A stretch of DNA of 64,000 nucleotides, from the NCBI GenBank assembly GCA_001549895.1, contig AP014719.1, positions 2,108,001 through 2,172,000 on the forward strand, given 5' to 3'. Of this stretch, positions 50,396 through 60,577 are shown in pieces (within the stretch, counting starts at the first letter, position 1; the number at the start of each line of letters is the position of its first letter). The notes beneath the pieces were generated by a model, which saw nothing but the letters and a program-made list of their open reading frames with translations, was not told the origin of the DNA and searched no databases. The stretch is from Arthrobacter sp. Hiyo8. Its GTDB lineage: Bacteria; Actinomycetota; Actinomycetes; Actinomycetales; Micrococcaceae. The translations under genes were made by a program, and so were the position numbers.

Positions 50396-51447
50396 TTATG
50401 CGGCGCCGAGCATGGGACCGAAGTTGGCGCGGTCCGCCAGCCTGGGGTCCTCGCGGTCTGGAACAACCAGCACGGGTCCTTTGGCATGGTGCAGGACTCC
50501 ATCCGACGTCGATCCGAGGAGCATTCCTGCGAAGCCTCCGCGCCCGCGCGTGCCCAGCACCACGAGTTCGACGCTGCGGCTCACTTCCACGAGGACTTCC
50601 ACTGGCGAACCATCGAGCAGTTGGGTTTCCGCCGGAAGCTTGGGGAAGTGGCTCTTGAGCCACGCCAAGCCTGCGTCCAACTGGATCCTGATGTCCCTGA
50701 AGAGTGCCTCCCGGTCCAGGGGTGCCGGAACCCACGCCAAGGAGCCGCTGTATTCGGGTACGGCGCAGATGACGCGCAGCTTGGCGCCCATGCGTTGAGC
50801 CTGCTCCGCGGCCTCCAGGACGGCAACGCGCGCCTGTTCCGAGCCGTCCACGCCGACTGCGACCACATTCTCGACAACGCGGGAGCCGGACTTCGCGCGC
50901 TCGGCCTTGATGTGCTTGTCCTCCGTGGTTTCACCCAGCCGGTCCGCGCAGAAGAGTGGGACCGTCACGGTGGGCATTTGGAGTGCGCCGGCAGGGCACT
51001 GCTCACGGAGCCCAGGAGCCTGCCGACAAAGCCGCCGCGTCCCCGGGTGCCGAAGACCAGGAGTTCGGCCGTTTCGGACAGATCGAGCAGCACGCCGGCG
51101 GCATCTCCGTTCTCCACCGAGCCATCGACGTCGATGGCGTAGCCGGAGACCTTCTCCAGGGCTTGCTTGACGATCGCCTCGGCGCCGTCCCGGATCACGG
51201 AGTCATCCACTGTCGCGTAGCCGCCGTCGAGCCCTGAAGCCGCGAAGATCGGCACGGAGTAGGCCGTGACCACATGCAAGGGCAGCTGCCTGCGTTCAGC
51301 CTCGCGGGCGGCCCAAACGAGGGCGCATTGGCCGTGTTCGCTGCCGTCAACGCCCACTACAATTCCGCCGGGGGCAATGGAGGGTTCCTCTCCGTTGCCT
51401 TCGGTCTCTGGTTGATGGCTCTCAGAGTGTTTGCCGTGCTGGTCCAT
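50396..51447 (-). CDS. Tandem universal stress protein, frame broken at the domain junction
   Basis: Two UspA domains in one product of about 350 residues. Domain 1 starts GIVVGVDGSEHGQCALVWAAREAERR and has the ATP loop GTRGRGGFVGRLLGSVS; domain 2 starts VVAVGVDGSEQARVAVLEAAEQAQRM and has GTRGRGGFAGMLLGSTS. Both keep the GxxGx9G(S/T) nucleotide motif, so both should bind ATP. One base is missing near 50970, right after domain 1, which is why it appears as two proteins. It lies 39 nt upstream of the PEP-synthase-like gene on the same strand and is likely co-transcribed. Confidence 0.88.
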
Positions 51448-51834
51448 GGGGCCTGCCTCCTCGCACTGCTGGCTGATGTTGCGGCTATTCTGCCAGAGGC
51501 CGCGCCCACAACGTGTTTCTCGCTTGACTGCCGTGAGTTGCGGTCTCCAATGCTCACTATTCTCGTTTGCAAGGGCCGAATCAAGCCGGAAGAAGCGTAT
51601 GTGGAAACCCGGCGAGGGCGGCGAAATCCGCCGAATCGGGGCGCGAAAAACGCATCGGCGGACATGCCGATGCCGGGGCTATCCACCACGCGATTTCTTC
51701 TGTAATGTTCGAGGCACTGGTGACCGGGGATCGTGTTTTTCAACACATCAACGGCCATCATTCGCGACCGCTTGGGGACCCGGACGCCACCCCGCTGTTG
51801 CCTCGGCAACGCACCTTCAAAGAGGAGCCAAGCT
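51448..51834. other. 387-bp intergenic stretch
   Basis: Divergent region between the Usp gene and the FAD-binding gene. The only structure seen is an 8-bp hairpin at 51652-51659 / 51666-51673 (loop ggacat). A reading frame stays open across it because of high GC but shows no protein family. It probably carries two promoters. Confidence 0.5.
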
Positions 51835-52512
51835 GTGTCAACCATGCCTGCTGCGAGTACGGAACGCACCACCACCGTGGTCATCGGTGCCGGCATGCCC
51901 GGCCTGGCCGTGGCCAGCGAACTCAGCCGCTACGGCGTGGATGCCATCGTGGTGGACGGAATGTACGTCCCCGGACCTTTGCAGCCGCTCAACACCGGCA
52001 TCCTGCAGCGTTGCGACGCCGCCGACGCCGCGTGCCTCCAGGAGCGCAGCGAAATCCTGCGGCACCTGCGCAACTACGCAACCAGTCACGGGCTCGACGT
52101 ACGGAGCACCACGCGTGCTGTCCGGCTCGATCGCCTGGACGAAGCTGCCGCGGGGTCCGTGATTTCCGGATCGGTAGTTTCAGGGTCCTCGGGCGTCGCC
52201 TCGTACCAATGGGCCGTTCACACGGCCAACGGAGTGCTTTTGGCCGACCACGTCGTTGTCACCCGTTGTGGACAGAGCCAGTTGCGGCGAATGCTTGCCG
52301 AACTCGGCTTCGCCATCGGCCAGAACCTCGTCGCGGCCATGCGGGCGATCGGAATGTACTTGGTTGGGGTCGGCGAACTTGCCACACCCACACCGAAGGA
52401 AGTCCTGCGCCAAGCCAAGGTGGTGGGCCAGGCGATTTCCGCCAAGGTCTACCCGGACAGCGTCCACGGGGCGCTCACGGGCACCTTTGCAGCTGTTCCC
52501 GCCCTGGCCTAG
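51835..52512 (+). CDS. Small FAD/NAD(P)-binding protein
   Basis: 225 residues, frame intact. N-terminal TTVVIGAGMPGLAVASELSRYGVDAIVVDGM is a Rossmann FAD-binding motif GxGxxG with a 29-residue path to Asp, followed by a NAD(P)-domain-like GQNLVAAMRAIGMYLV region. It is too short for a full oxidoreductase; the substrate part is missing or reduced. GTG at 51835 after AAAGAGGAG is the likely start. The 3' end overlaps the convergent CopC-like gene by 4 nt. Function not assigned beyond flavin binding. Confidence 0.65.
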   Translation: MSTMPAASTERTTTVVIGAGMPGLAVASELSRYGVDAIVVDGMYVPGPLQPLNTGILQRCDAADAACLQERSEILRHLRNYATSHGLDVRSTTRAVRLDRLDEAAAGSVISGSVVSGSSGVASYQWAVHTANGVLLADHVVVTRCGQSQLRRMLAELGFAIGQNLVAAMRAIGMYLVGVGELATPTPKEVLRQAKVVGQAISAKVYPDSVHGALTGTFAAVPALA

Positions 52513-53203
52513 GGCTTCTTTTCCGGGCTGCCGGGCTCAACCTCGGCGTCCTCTTCATCGCCAGCGTCATCAGCGTCCCCGGAATCGCCAGCATCATCAG
52601 GATCATCGGACCCCCGCCTGCCAGCCGGCGTCGTGCGGTGATGCCGAGGAAGACCAGCAGGCCTGCAGCCACCACGGCGAAGATCACAATGCTCCAGGGG
52701 AACGGCTGGGACGCATCGGGCACCTTTTCGGGCGTCGTGGTCGAACCAGGGGCTGCGGTGCCGGCGGTGGGTACCTCCGCCGAAGGTGCAGTGCTCGCGG
52801 AGCCGCCGCCCGCCGTCGTACTTCCTGCCTTGGCGGTGAACGTGAAGGTGCCTTCAATGGGGTGCGAATCCGAACTGACGACGCGCCAGATGACGGTGAA
52901 TGCGCCGGCGGGCGCGCCAGGCCGCAGCTTTTGCGACACCACGGCGTCCACAATCTCGACGGAACCATCTGCCCAGTTCTGTCCTGAGGCGTCGTTCACC
53001 CGGATCTGCGAGCCGAGCAGGAGCGGCCGGTTGTTGAACGTGATGGACACGGAGTCCGGGACGCTGGCAACCGTTGAGCCGTTGGCCGGTGACGTTGACT
53101 CGGCGACATCGTGCGCGAAGGCGGGTGCCGCCGAGAACAGGGCGGCAGAGAAAAGAACCGCCGTGGCAGCGACGACGGCCAGCAACTGGCGGATAGGGCG
53201 CAT
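52509..53203 (-). CDS. CopC-domain copper-binding exported protein with acidic tail, frame broken once
   Basis: Exported CopC-type protein: signal to APAFAHDVAES, where the His directly after the signal is a copper ligand in CopC; then TSPANGSTVASVPDSVSITFNNRPLL, a beta-barrel, and SSDSHPIEGTFTF with the second copper-site His. A Ser/Thr/Pro linker leads to one transmembrane helix (WSIVIFAVVAAGLLVFLGI) and a highly acidic tail. Without one restored base near 52600 the tail reads as a hydrophobic segment; with it the tail is Asp/Glu-rich and stops in TAG at 52509. About 231 residues. Confidence 0.85.
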
Positions 53204-53316
53204 GAGCGAATAACTCCCTTGGTGTTGGATTCCTTACAGACTAGGCGAATTCGCGGGAGTGCCGAAGCCGCGGGCATAGGATTTGAGAGCAAACTTCCCG
53301 ATCCCCGGAGACTTCC

Positions 53317-54756
53317 ATGCTCAAGCAGGGCTCAGCCATCGACCGCTACTTCAAGATTTCGGAACGCGGATCCAACTACTCGCGAGAAATCCGAGGCGGC
53401 TTCGCGACCTTCTTTGCCATGAGCTACATCGTGGTCCTCAACCCCTTGATCCTTTCCGGGGCGGACTCAAGTGGCGCTTCACTTGGCTTCGCCGCCGTCG
53501 CCGCCACCACCGCCTTCGTCGCCGGCATCCTGACGATCCTCATGGGAGCCTGGGCCAAGCACCCTTCGCCATCGCTACCGGGCTGGGCGTCAACGCCTTC
53601 GTGGCAGTCACCATTGCCTCACACCCCGGCCTGACATGGCCGGACATGATGGGCCTCGTGATGCTCTCGGGCCTCACCATGCTGATTCTGGTGCTCACCG
53701 GTTTCCGCACCGCGGTGTTCAAAGCCGTCCCTGAGGCCCTGAAAACCGCGATCGTGGTGGGCATCGGCCTCTTCATCGCGCTGATCGGCCTCGTCAATGC
53801 CGGCTTCGTGCGCCGCATCCCGGACGCCGCCGGCACCACGGTCCCCCTGGGCCTCGGCGTCGACGGGAAGCTGCTGGCTGGCCGACCCTGGTGTTCGTCG
53901 TCGGACTCGTCCTGACCATCGCCTTGGTGGTCCGCAAGGTGCGTGGCGCCATCCTGATCGGCATCATCGTCTCCACGGCCCTTGCCGCCATCCTGGAATT
54001 CACCCTGCACATCGGCCCGAGTTTCGACGGCAAAACCTACAATCCCCGCGGCTGGTCCCTGGTGGCGCCCAAGTTCACCGAGTGGGCCGCTCCGGACCTG
54101 TCCCTCATTGGCAAGGCGAACCCCTTCGGGGCGTTCCAGCACCTTGGCATCATCGCTGCCACCCTGCTGGCGTTCGTGATCCTGCTCAGTATCTTCTTCG
54201 ACGCCATGGGCACCATGGTGGGCTTGGCGAGGGAAGCAGGAAACATCGACAAACACGGAAACATCCCCAACGTTGACCGTGTCCTGCAGGTGGACGCCCT
54301 CGGCGCGATCATCGGCGGCGGCTCGTCCGTGTCCTCCAACCAGATTTTCGTGGAATCCGGCGCCGGCATCGGCGAGGGTGCCCGCACCGGCTTGGCGTCG
54401 ATCGTGACCGGCCTGCTGTTCCTCGTGGCCATGTTCTTCACCCCGCTCATCAACCTGGTCCCGTTCGAGGCCGTCGCCCCCGCCCTGGTGGTGGTGGGCT
54501 TCATGATGGTGTCCCAGGTGGGCAAGATTCACTGGCAGGACTGGGAGTCGGCATTCCCGCGTTCCTGACCATGGCCCTCATGCCGTTCACCTACTCGATC
54601 GCGAACGGCCTGGGCGCCGGGTTCATCTCCTTCGCACTCATCCGCACGTTCCAGGGCAGGGCCCGCGAAGTCCATCCGCTCATGTGGGCCGTGGCCGCTG
54701 CGTTCCTGTTGTTCTTCGGGATCGGTCCCGTCGAGGAAATCCTGGGAGTCAAATAG
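53317..54756 (+). CDS. NCS2-family purine permease (AzgA-like), frame broken three times
   Basis: Importer of adenine, guanine or hypoxanthine. Starts MLKQGSAIDRYFKISERGSNYSREIRGGFATFFAMSYIVVLNP, the AzgA/PbuG N-terminus; GLGVNAFVAVTIA and FDAMGTMVGLAREAGN are family motifs. Frame changes near 53565, 53885 and 54555 each equal one missing base; about 480 residues with 12-14 membrane segments. Monocistronic, followed by the formimidoylglutamase gene. The pairing of purine uptake with histidine breakdown is loose, so no joint role is claimed. Confidence 0.9.
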
Positions 54757-54830
54757 GCCTTTCCGGAATACCGGACACCCTCAGCCCCCAAGCGATGTTT
54801 TTCGGTACCGCCATGCGTTGAGCTTTAACC

Positions 54831-55808
54831 ATGGAGATTTCCCGCGCTGTTGCCGATGTCCGCCCCACGCCGTGGACCGGCCGCTTCGACGGCGATGGCG
54901 ATGAGCACCGCCGCTGGTGGCAGGCCGTGGCGCCCCACACTCCCGATGCAGCCGCCCCCGGCGCGCGGGACGCGGGCTCCCGGCCGCCGTCGTCGTGGGC
55001 TTCCGCAGTGACGAGGGCGTGCGGCGCAATAAGGGCCGTATCGGCGCCGCCGCCGCTCCGGAAGCTATACGGCAGGCCCTGGGTCCGCTGGCTTTCCATC
55101 TGGACCGGGACGTGTTCGACGCCGGCGACGTGGTTGTGGAGGACGGCTCGGTGGAGGCTGGCTCCCTGGAGGCAGGCCAAGCGCGCGCGGCCGCGTGATT
55201 TCGGAACTGCTCGACGGCGGCAAGCTCACGGTGCTGCTCGGCGGCGGGCACGAAACTGCTTTCGCCAGCTACCTGGGTGTGGCTGGCTCGGAGACCGTGA
55301 GGGGCGGCAAGCGCCTCGGAGTCCTGAACCTCGACGCGCACTTCGACCTGCGGACGAACCGGTGCCGAGCTCAGGCACGCCGTTCCTGCAGATGGCCCGG
55401 GCGGAAGCCGCCGAGGGCCGCGAACTGAACTACGCCGTCGTCGGAATCTCCGAGCCCAACAACACGCGCACCCTCTTCAACACGGCGGACCGGCTGGGCG
55501 TGAAGTACCTGCTGGACGAGGACTGCTCTGCGGAGGCCGTGCACGATTTTGTGGCACGGTTCCTGGACAGCGTGGACGTGCTGTACCTGACGATCGACCT
55601 GGACGTGCTGCCGGCGTCGGTGGCTCCCGGGGTGAGCGCGCCTGCGGCGTATGGGGTGCCGCTGCCCGTTATCAGCGCGGTGTGCAAGCAAGTTGCCACG
55701 AGCGGAAAACTCATGCACCTGGACGTCGCCGAGCTCAACCCCGAGTTCGATATCGACTCGCGGACCGCCAAGGTGGCCGCGCGCCTGGTGAACACGCTGC
55801 TGGGGTAG
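54831..55808 (+). CDS. hutG: Formimidoylglutamase (arginase family), frame broken three times
   Basis: Hydrolyses N-formimidoyl-glutamate to glutamate and formamide in histidine degradation. Arginase fold with the manganese ligands in LLGGGHETAF (His), LNLDAHFDLR (Asp, His, Asp) and LTIDLDVLPASVAPGVSAPAAYGVP (Asp); the VLPASVAPGVSAP form is the HutG version of the second motif. Frame changes near 54985, 55195 and 55360 each equal one missing base, which joins the pieces to about 326 residues. No other hut gene is in the window. Stop is 5 nt from the convergent glycosidase-like gene. Confidence 0.85.
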   Translation: MEISRAVADVRPTPWTGRFDGDGDEHRRWWQAVAPHTPDAAAPGARDAGSRPPSSWASAVTRACGAIRAVSAPPPLRKLYGRPWVRWLSIWTGTCSTPATWLWRTARWRLAPWRQAKRARPRDFGTARRRQAHGAARRRARNCFRQLPGCGWLGDREGRQAPRSPEPRRALRPADEPVPSSGTPFLQMARAEAAEGRELNYAVVGISEPNNTRTLFNTADRLGVKYLLDEDCSAEAVHDFVARFLDSVDVLYLTIDLDVLPASVAPGVSAPAAYGVPLPVISAVCKQVATSGKLMHLDVAELNPEFDIDSRTAKVAARLVNTLLG

Positions 55809-55813
55809 GCGGG

Positions 55814-57578
55814 TTAGCCGAGGGCGCGGAGCCTGACGGCGATGAACTGGCGGCCGGGAGCTCCACGCGGAAGCGCCCTTCCACTGCGTCCGGCAGGGTG
55901 TCAATGCTCATGTTCCAGGTGTCGATGATGTCCACCTCGTAACGGCGGCCAGCGGGCATCACGAAGTTCCGGTAGGTGGGCTGGTTGAAACCGAAATAGC
56001 TGATCTCGTACTCGTGCCGGATCCCGGCCGTGGGGACGTCCCAGGCGCTCGGCAGAGGCTCAAGGAATCCGCCCGGGGTTTCTTCGAGGATGCGGCGCAG
56101 GAAAGCGATCCGCTCCGGGCTGCTGCCATGGAATTCGCCGCCCTTGGCCCACCACAGCACGTCAGCAGGGTGCATGTACGTTTCGCCGTGGCCCACGTAC
56201 CCGCCCGAACGGCCCCTCCCAGAACCGCCGGGTCATTTCCTCGCCGGTGATGTTTCCCCAGCCCTGATCAATGTTGCCCTCGTACGCGCACTCGTCGATG
56301 ACCACCGGTTTCTGCCAGCGTTCCCGCCATTCCCGGTGAATTCAGCCGTCTTGTGGACGTCCTGGCGCTGGATGCTGCTGTGCGTAACCCATGGCCGGGA
56401 GTAGTCGTAGAACGCGTGGCAATTGTGGATGGACAGCAGGTGCCCGCTCGGGTCATTGGCCTGGACAATGCCCGCGAAGCGCTCCCAGTCCTCGGTGGTC
56501 TTGCGGAACAGGAGATCGTACTCGTTGGCCAGGGACCACCAGATGTTCCGGTGCGAAGCCAGCCGGGCCACGACATATTTCAGATAGCGGTCATCCCGGC
56601 CCGGGCTCATCGTGGAGAAACCCAGCGGTCGTACGCGTGGAACAGGATGAGGTCCGCCTCGATCCCCAGCTCCTCCAATTGCCCGATCCTGTGTTCCAGG
56701 TGCCGGTAGAACTCCGGGTTGGGCCGGTCATAGTCGAAGCCGGCAGCGAGGGATCCTTCGAAGGGGTAGAACTCCGGCTCGTTCTCGTTGAACAGGTAGG
56801 ACTTCGGGAAAACGCACATGCGCATCTTGTTGAACGGACCGGCCGCCAACGTATCCAGGGTCTGCTTCTCCAGCGCATCGCCCTGATGGGTCCAGGCGTA
56901 GGAGGTAGTGCCGATGGGCAGGTACGGGCTGCCGTCCTCATAGGCGAAGTGGAAGGTCTTGGCCACCCGGACCACGCCCTTCGCCCCGGCAACCGCCTCG
57001 CGGGCCGTGAACGCGCCGGTAACGCCGTCCAGCGAGCGCGCGTTGCTGGTGGTGGTGAACGTCCACTCCCCGGGCCCGGAACCAGGAGCCGGACCTTGTA
57101 GCTCCCGTCGCCGTCGTAGAAACCGGGCACACTGAGCGTGTCACCTGACGGAGAAGTGAACACGGCACGGAGTTCGACGTCGGTGAATGGGTTGCCGTGC
57201 GACGGACCGGCCAGGGTGAGCTCGAAGCGCTCAAGGGCGGCCGCCGTCGTCGGGTACTCCGCCCCCGCGCTGCCGCGCACCACTGAGCCGGGCTCATAGT
57301 CCCCAGCCGGGGCGGGAAGATCGGCCGCCGCCTCGGCGGCCCGCTGGGCTGCAAGATCCTCGGGTTCCAACTCGCCGAGGAGGCGCAGGATTTCCGCGGT
57401 TTCCCTGGGCTTCCCCTGCAGGGCCTCCTCGGTTCCGAGGATGGTGCCACCTCGTGGAAGTAGAGCGTGTGCAGCGCCGGGCTGTTCACAAGCGTGGGAC
57501 GCGTTCGCTCAGGATGCGGTTTCCTTCGGCGTGCCGCATCACGAAGTACAGGGGGCTTTCAGCGGTGAAAGTGGTCAT
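55814..57578 (-). CDS. DUF5060/DUF5605-type putative glycoside hydrolase, frame broken several times
   Basis: Product of about 590 residues. An N-terminal beta-domain ([39 protein letters not shown]5060-like), then a TIM barrel with [52 protein letters not shown] (a WSLANEYD segment typical of the acid/base strand), [20 protein letters not shown] and [13 protein letters not shown] with the likely nucleophile Glu; C-terminus DUF5605-like, ending [11 protein letters not shown] at 55814. No signal peptide. Five or six frame changes (near 57495, 57425, 57080, 56620, 56335, 56215). Next to rhamnosidase, GH43 and GH3 genes, so it probably cleaves a plant cell-wall saccharide; substrate unknown. Confidence 0.68.
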
Positions 57579-57708
57579 CTTTGCCTTCTCGGTTCAGGGT
57601 TCTCAGGTCAGTGTTCTCGTGGAGCAAGGGACGGGACATCGGTGCGTGTGCCGCTCAGTGCCGACAATGCGGAGCCGATCTCTCGCTTGATGGGCGCTGG
57701 AGTGAAGA

Positions 57709-60533
57709 TCAGCCCTGGTTCAGGGACGTCTGGCGGTACCAGACGGTGTCCTTGCGGAATTGGGCTGCCGCGGCGGGATCGTGCGCGTCGATGGCCTGCC
57801 AGACTGCCGCGTAGGCCCCGGGATCGTCCATGATGGCGGACAGCGGCGAGTCCAGGGACACGGCACCGTGCGCCGCGGCAGAAGCGACGTCGGGCACGTC
57901 CCAGGCGTACCGGCCGGATCCCACTTCGAACTCCTCGGATCCGTCAGGCAAGGAAACGACGGCGGTGGTCCCCGGAGGCACGACGGCTTCCACGAGGATC
58001 CGCTCGCCGGAACGCTTCCAGGCCACGCTGGCCAGGCCGTACGGCGTCTCGTGTGAGGTGCCGGCATGCTGCAGGCTCCGGAGCGGACGCGGAGCGATGT
58101 GCTGTTTCCGGTAGCCCGGCGCAGCAGGAGCCAGGCCGGCAACGGTCCGGTGCATCCAATCGGCAATGGCGCCGAGCGCGTAGTGGTTGAAGGAGGTCAT
58201 TTCGCCGGGGTTGACCGTGCCGTCCTCCAGGATGGAGTCCCAGCGTTCCCAGATGGTGGTGGCGCCCTGGGTGACCGGGTAGAGCCAGGACGGGCATTCG
58301 GTCTGGGTGAGCAAGCGCTCAGCGGCATCCATGTGCCCGGTGACGGTCAGGGCGTCCGCGACGAGCGGCGTACCGACGAACCCGGTGGCGATCCTGTAGC
58401 CGCCCAGCCGGGCCAGTTCCGCGAGCCGGTCACCAAGTGCCTGGCGTTGGACGGGATCCGTGCTGATCCCGAACATGAGAGCCAGCGAGTAGGCCGTTTG
58501 CGCATCCGAAACCATGCGGCCGGAGGGCGTGACGTATTCGGAGAGGAACGCGCTGCGTACGTCTTCGGCGAGGGTTGAGTATTTGCCGTGGTCGTCGTCG
58601 GCGCCCAGCACGGCCGCGGCCTTGGCCGTGAGGTCGAGGGAACGGAAAAGGTAGGCGCTGGCCACGATGTCGCCGTGGGTGCGGGCGGCGCCGGGCTTGT
58701 CCGGCGGTGCTGCCGGGTCCAGCCAGTCGCCCAGCTGCATTTGGCCCTGCCACAAGCCGGAGCTGTCCCGGACGCGGAGCAACGCATCAGCCCAATCGCA
58801 CATGCTTCGGTACTGCCGGCCAGCAGTCCGAGGTCGCCGAAGCGTTCAAAGAGCACCCACGGAACCACCGTGGCGGCGTCACCCCAGGCGGCCACGGGCG
58901 ATTCCAGCATGCCGAGCACCGCAGGAACGACAATGGGCACCACACCGTTGCGGTGGCTCTGTTCGAGGGCGAGATCCTGCAGCCAGGAGCTGAGGAACCC
59001 AAGGAGTCGTAGAGGTAGCTGGCCGTCGGGCTGAAGACCTGGATGTCTCCGGTCCAGCCAAGGCGCTCGTCCCGCTGCGGGCAGTCGGTGGGCAGCGCCA
59101 GGAAGTTGCCGCGCATTCCCCACAGGGCGTTCTCGTGCAGGCGGTTCAACATCGGGTCCGAGCACTCGAACCATCCGGTGCGGCGCATGTCGTTGTGGAC
59201 GACGACAGCGGTGATCGCCGCCGGGTCCAGCTCGCCGGGCCAGTTGTCTACTTGTGCATAGCGGAACCCGTGGAACGTGAAGCGAGGCTCCCATTCCTCC
59301 TCCCCGGAATCCTCCCCGCCGCCGGCGAGCGTGTAGCTGTCCGTAGCGGCAGCCAGGCGAAGCGGACGGAGGGACAGTTCACCATCTTCCAGGACCTCGG
59401 CATGGCGGAGTGTGATCCGGCGTCCCGCGTCGCCGCTTACCCGGATCCGGAGGCGGCCCACCAGGTTCTGGCCGAAGTCCAGGACGGTGGCGCCGGATGG
59501 CGTGGTCAGGATTTCCCGGACCGGCAGTTCTTCGATCCGACGGACCGGAGGCGCCACGGCGGGAGTTGCCTCCGCCCACGGCTTGGAGCCCGGGGCCCTG
59601 GAATCCGCAGCTCCGGAGTCCACGGAAGCGGGAAGCCAGCGCGAATCGTCGAAATCCGGCAATGACCAGCCGGCCTCGATACGCCGCGCATCGAAAGATT
59701 CCCCCGCGTAGATGCCGCTGGAAACGAGTGGGCCCGCCGTGGTGCCCGCCACTCCGGGCCGCTGGCCACGGTTTGCCGCGTGCCGTCGGCGTATTCGAGA
59801 TGCAGTTCCACTTTGACGGCCGGCTGCTCGCCGTAGAACGGTGTGGCAAAGCCGTGGAAGCCGTATTTTTCGGTGTACCAGCCTCCCGCGAGCCACACAC
59901 CAATGGCGTTGGCCCCCTGTTTGAGGAGCGCGGTGACGTCGGTGGTTTCGTGGTTGAGTCGGTCGGCGTAAGCCGTCCAGCCCGGTTTCAGAACCTGGTC
60001 ATCCACTTCCGAGCCGTTGATTTCGGCCTGGTAGACACCGTGCGCGGTGGCGAAGAGGGTGGCTTTGGCCAAGCCCGGCCCACCGTGAATTCGTGCCGCA
60101 ATTGGCCGGGCTGCCCGAGCGGAATCTCCGCCCGGGAAAGGACGGGCAGGCCGATCGCTTCGGCCTGCCACGGCCCTTCAAGGTAGCCACCCGCCAAAGC
60201 CAAGGGTGCGCTCCAAGCCGTGGTGCCGCCGTCGTTCCCCGAGACGCGCACCTCGACTGCCACCTGCTCCCCGGCGTCGATGGCCCCAAAAGGCCACTCC
60301 ACCAGCACCGAGTCAGGGCCTTCGTGCACTGCCGACTCGACAGCCCCCGCACGGGTCAGCCGCAGTTCGGCACGGGTCTGCTGCCAATCGGTGCTGTCCG
60401 TGGCGACGACCCAGCTGAGCCGCGGCCGCGGATTGGCCACGAAGGCGGTATCGGTCCTGTACTCAGCGCTGAACCGGCTGACAGAAGCCTGGCGGAGACC
60501 TGCTGGCTGCGGTGCCAGGGATGTTGATGTCAC
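57709..60533 (-). CDS. Alpha-L-rhamnosidase (GH78), frame broken four times
   Basis: Removes terminal alpha-L-rhamnose from pectin, flavonoid glycosides or oligosaccharides. About 942 residues. N-terminal beta-domains (FVANPRPRLSWVV; WTAYADRLNHETTDV; GGWYTEKYGFHG), then the (alpha/alpha)6 catalytic domain with FHGFRYAQV, ALPTDCPQRDERLGWTGDIQVFSPTA (general acid region), GDWLDP and TIWERWDSILEDG. Both catalytic regions are complete. Frame changes near 60065, 59740, 59010 and 58800 each equal one missing base. No signal peptide, so it acts on imported oligosaccharides. 44 bp after the GH43 gene. Confidence 0.9.
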
Positions 60534-60577
60534 GGAGGGGCCTTTCGGAAGCGGTGGGTGGATAGGCGCCGGAGTTC

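Noticed and set aside
51652..51673. Hairpin in the Usp/FAD intergenic region as a riboswitch or terminator
   Set aside because: Only an 8-bp stem with no T-run, no aptamer features and not placed after a gene end.
51567..53213. 548-codon open frame on the plus strand
   Set aside because: It covers parts of an intergenic region, the FAD-binding gene and the opposite strand of the CopC gene in a shifted frame and has no family motif.
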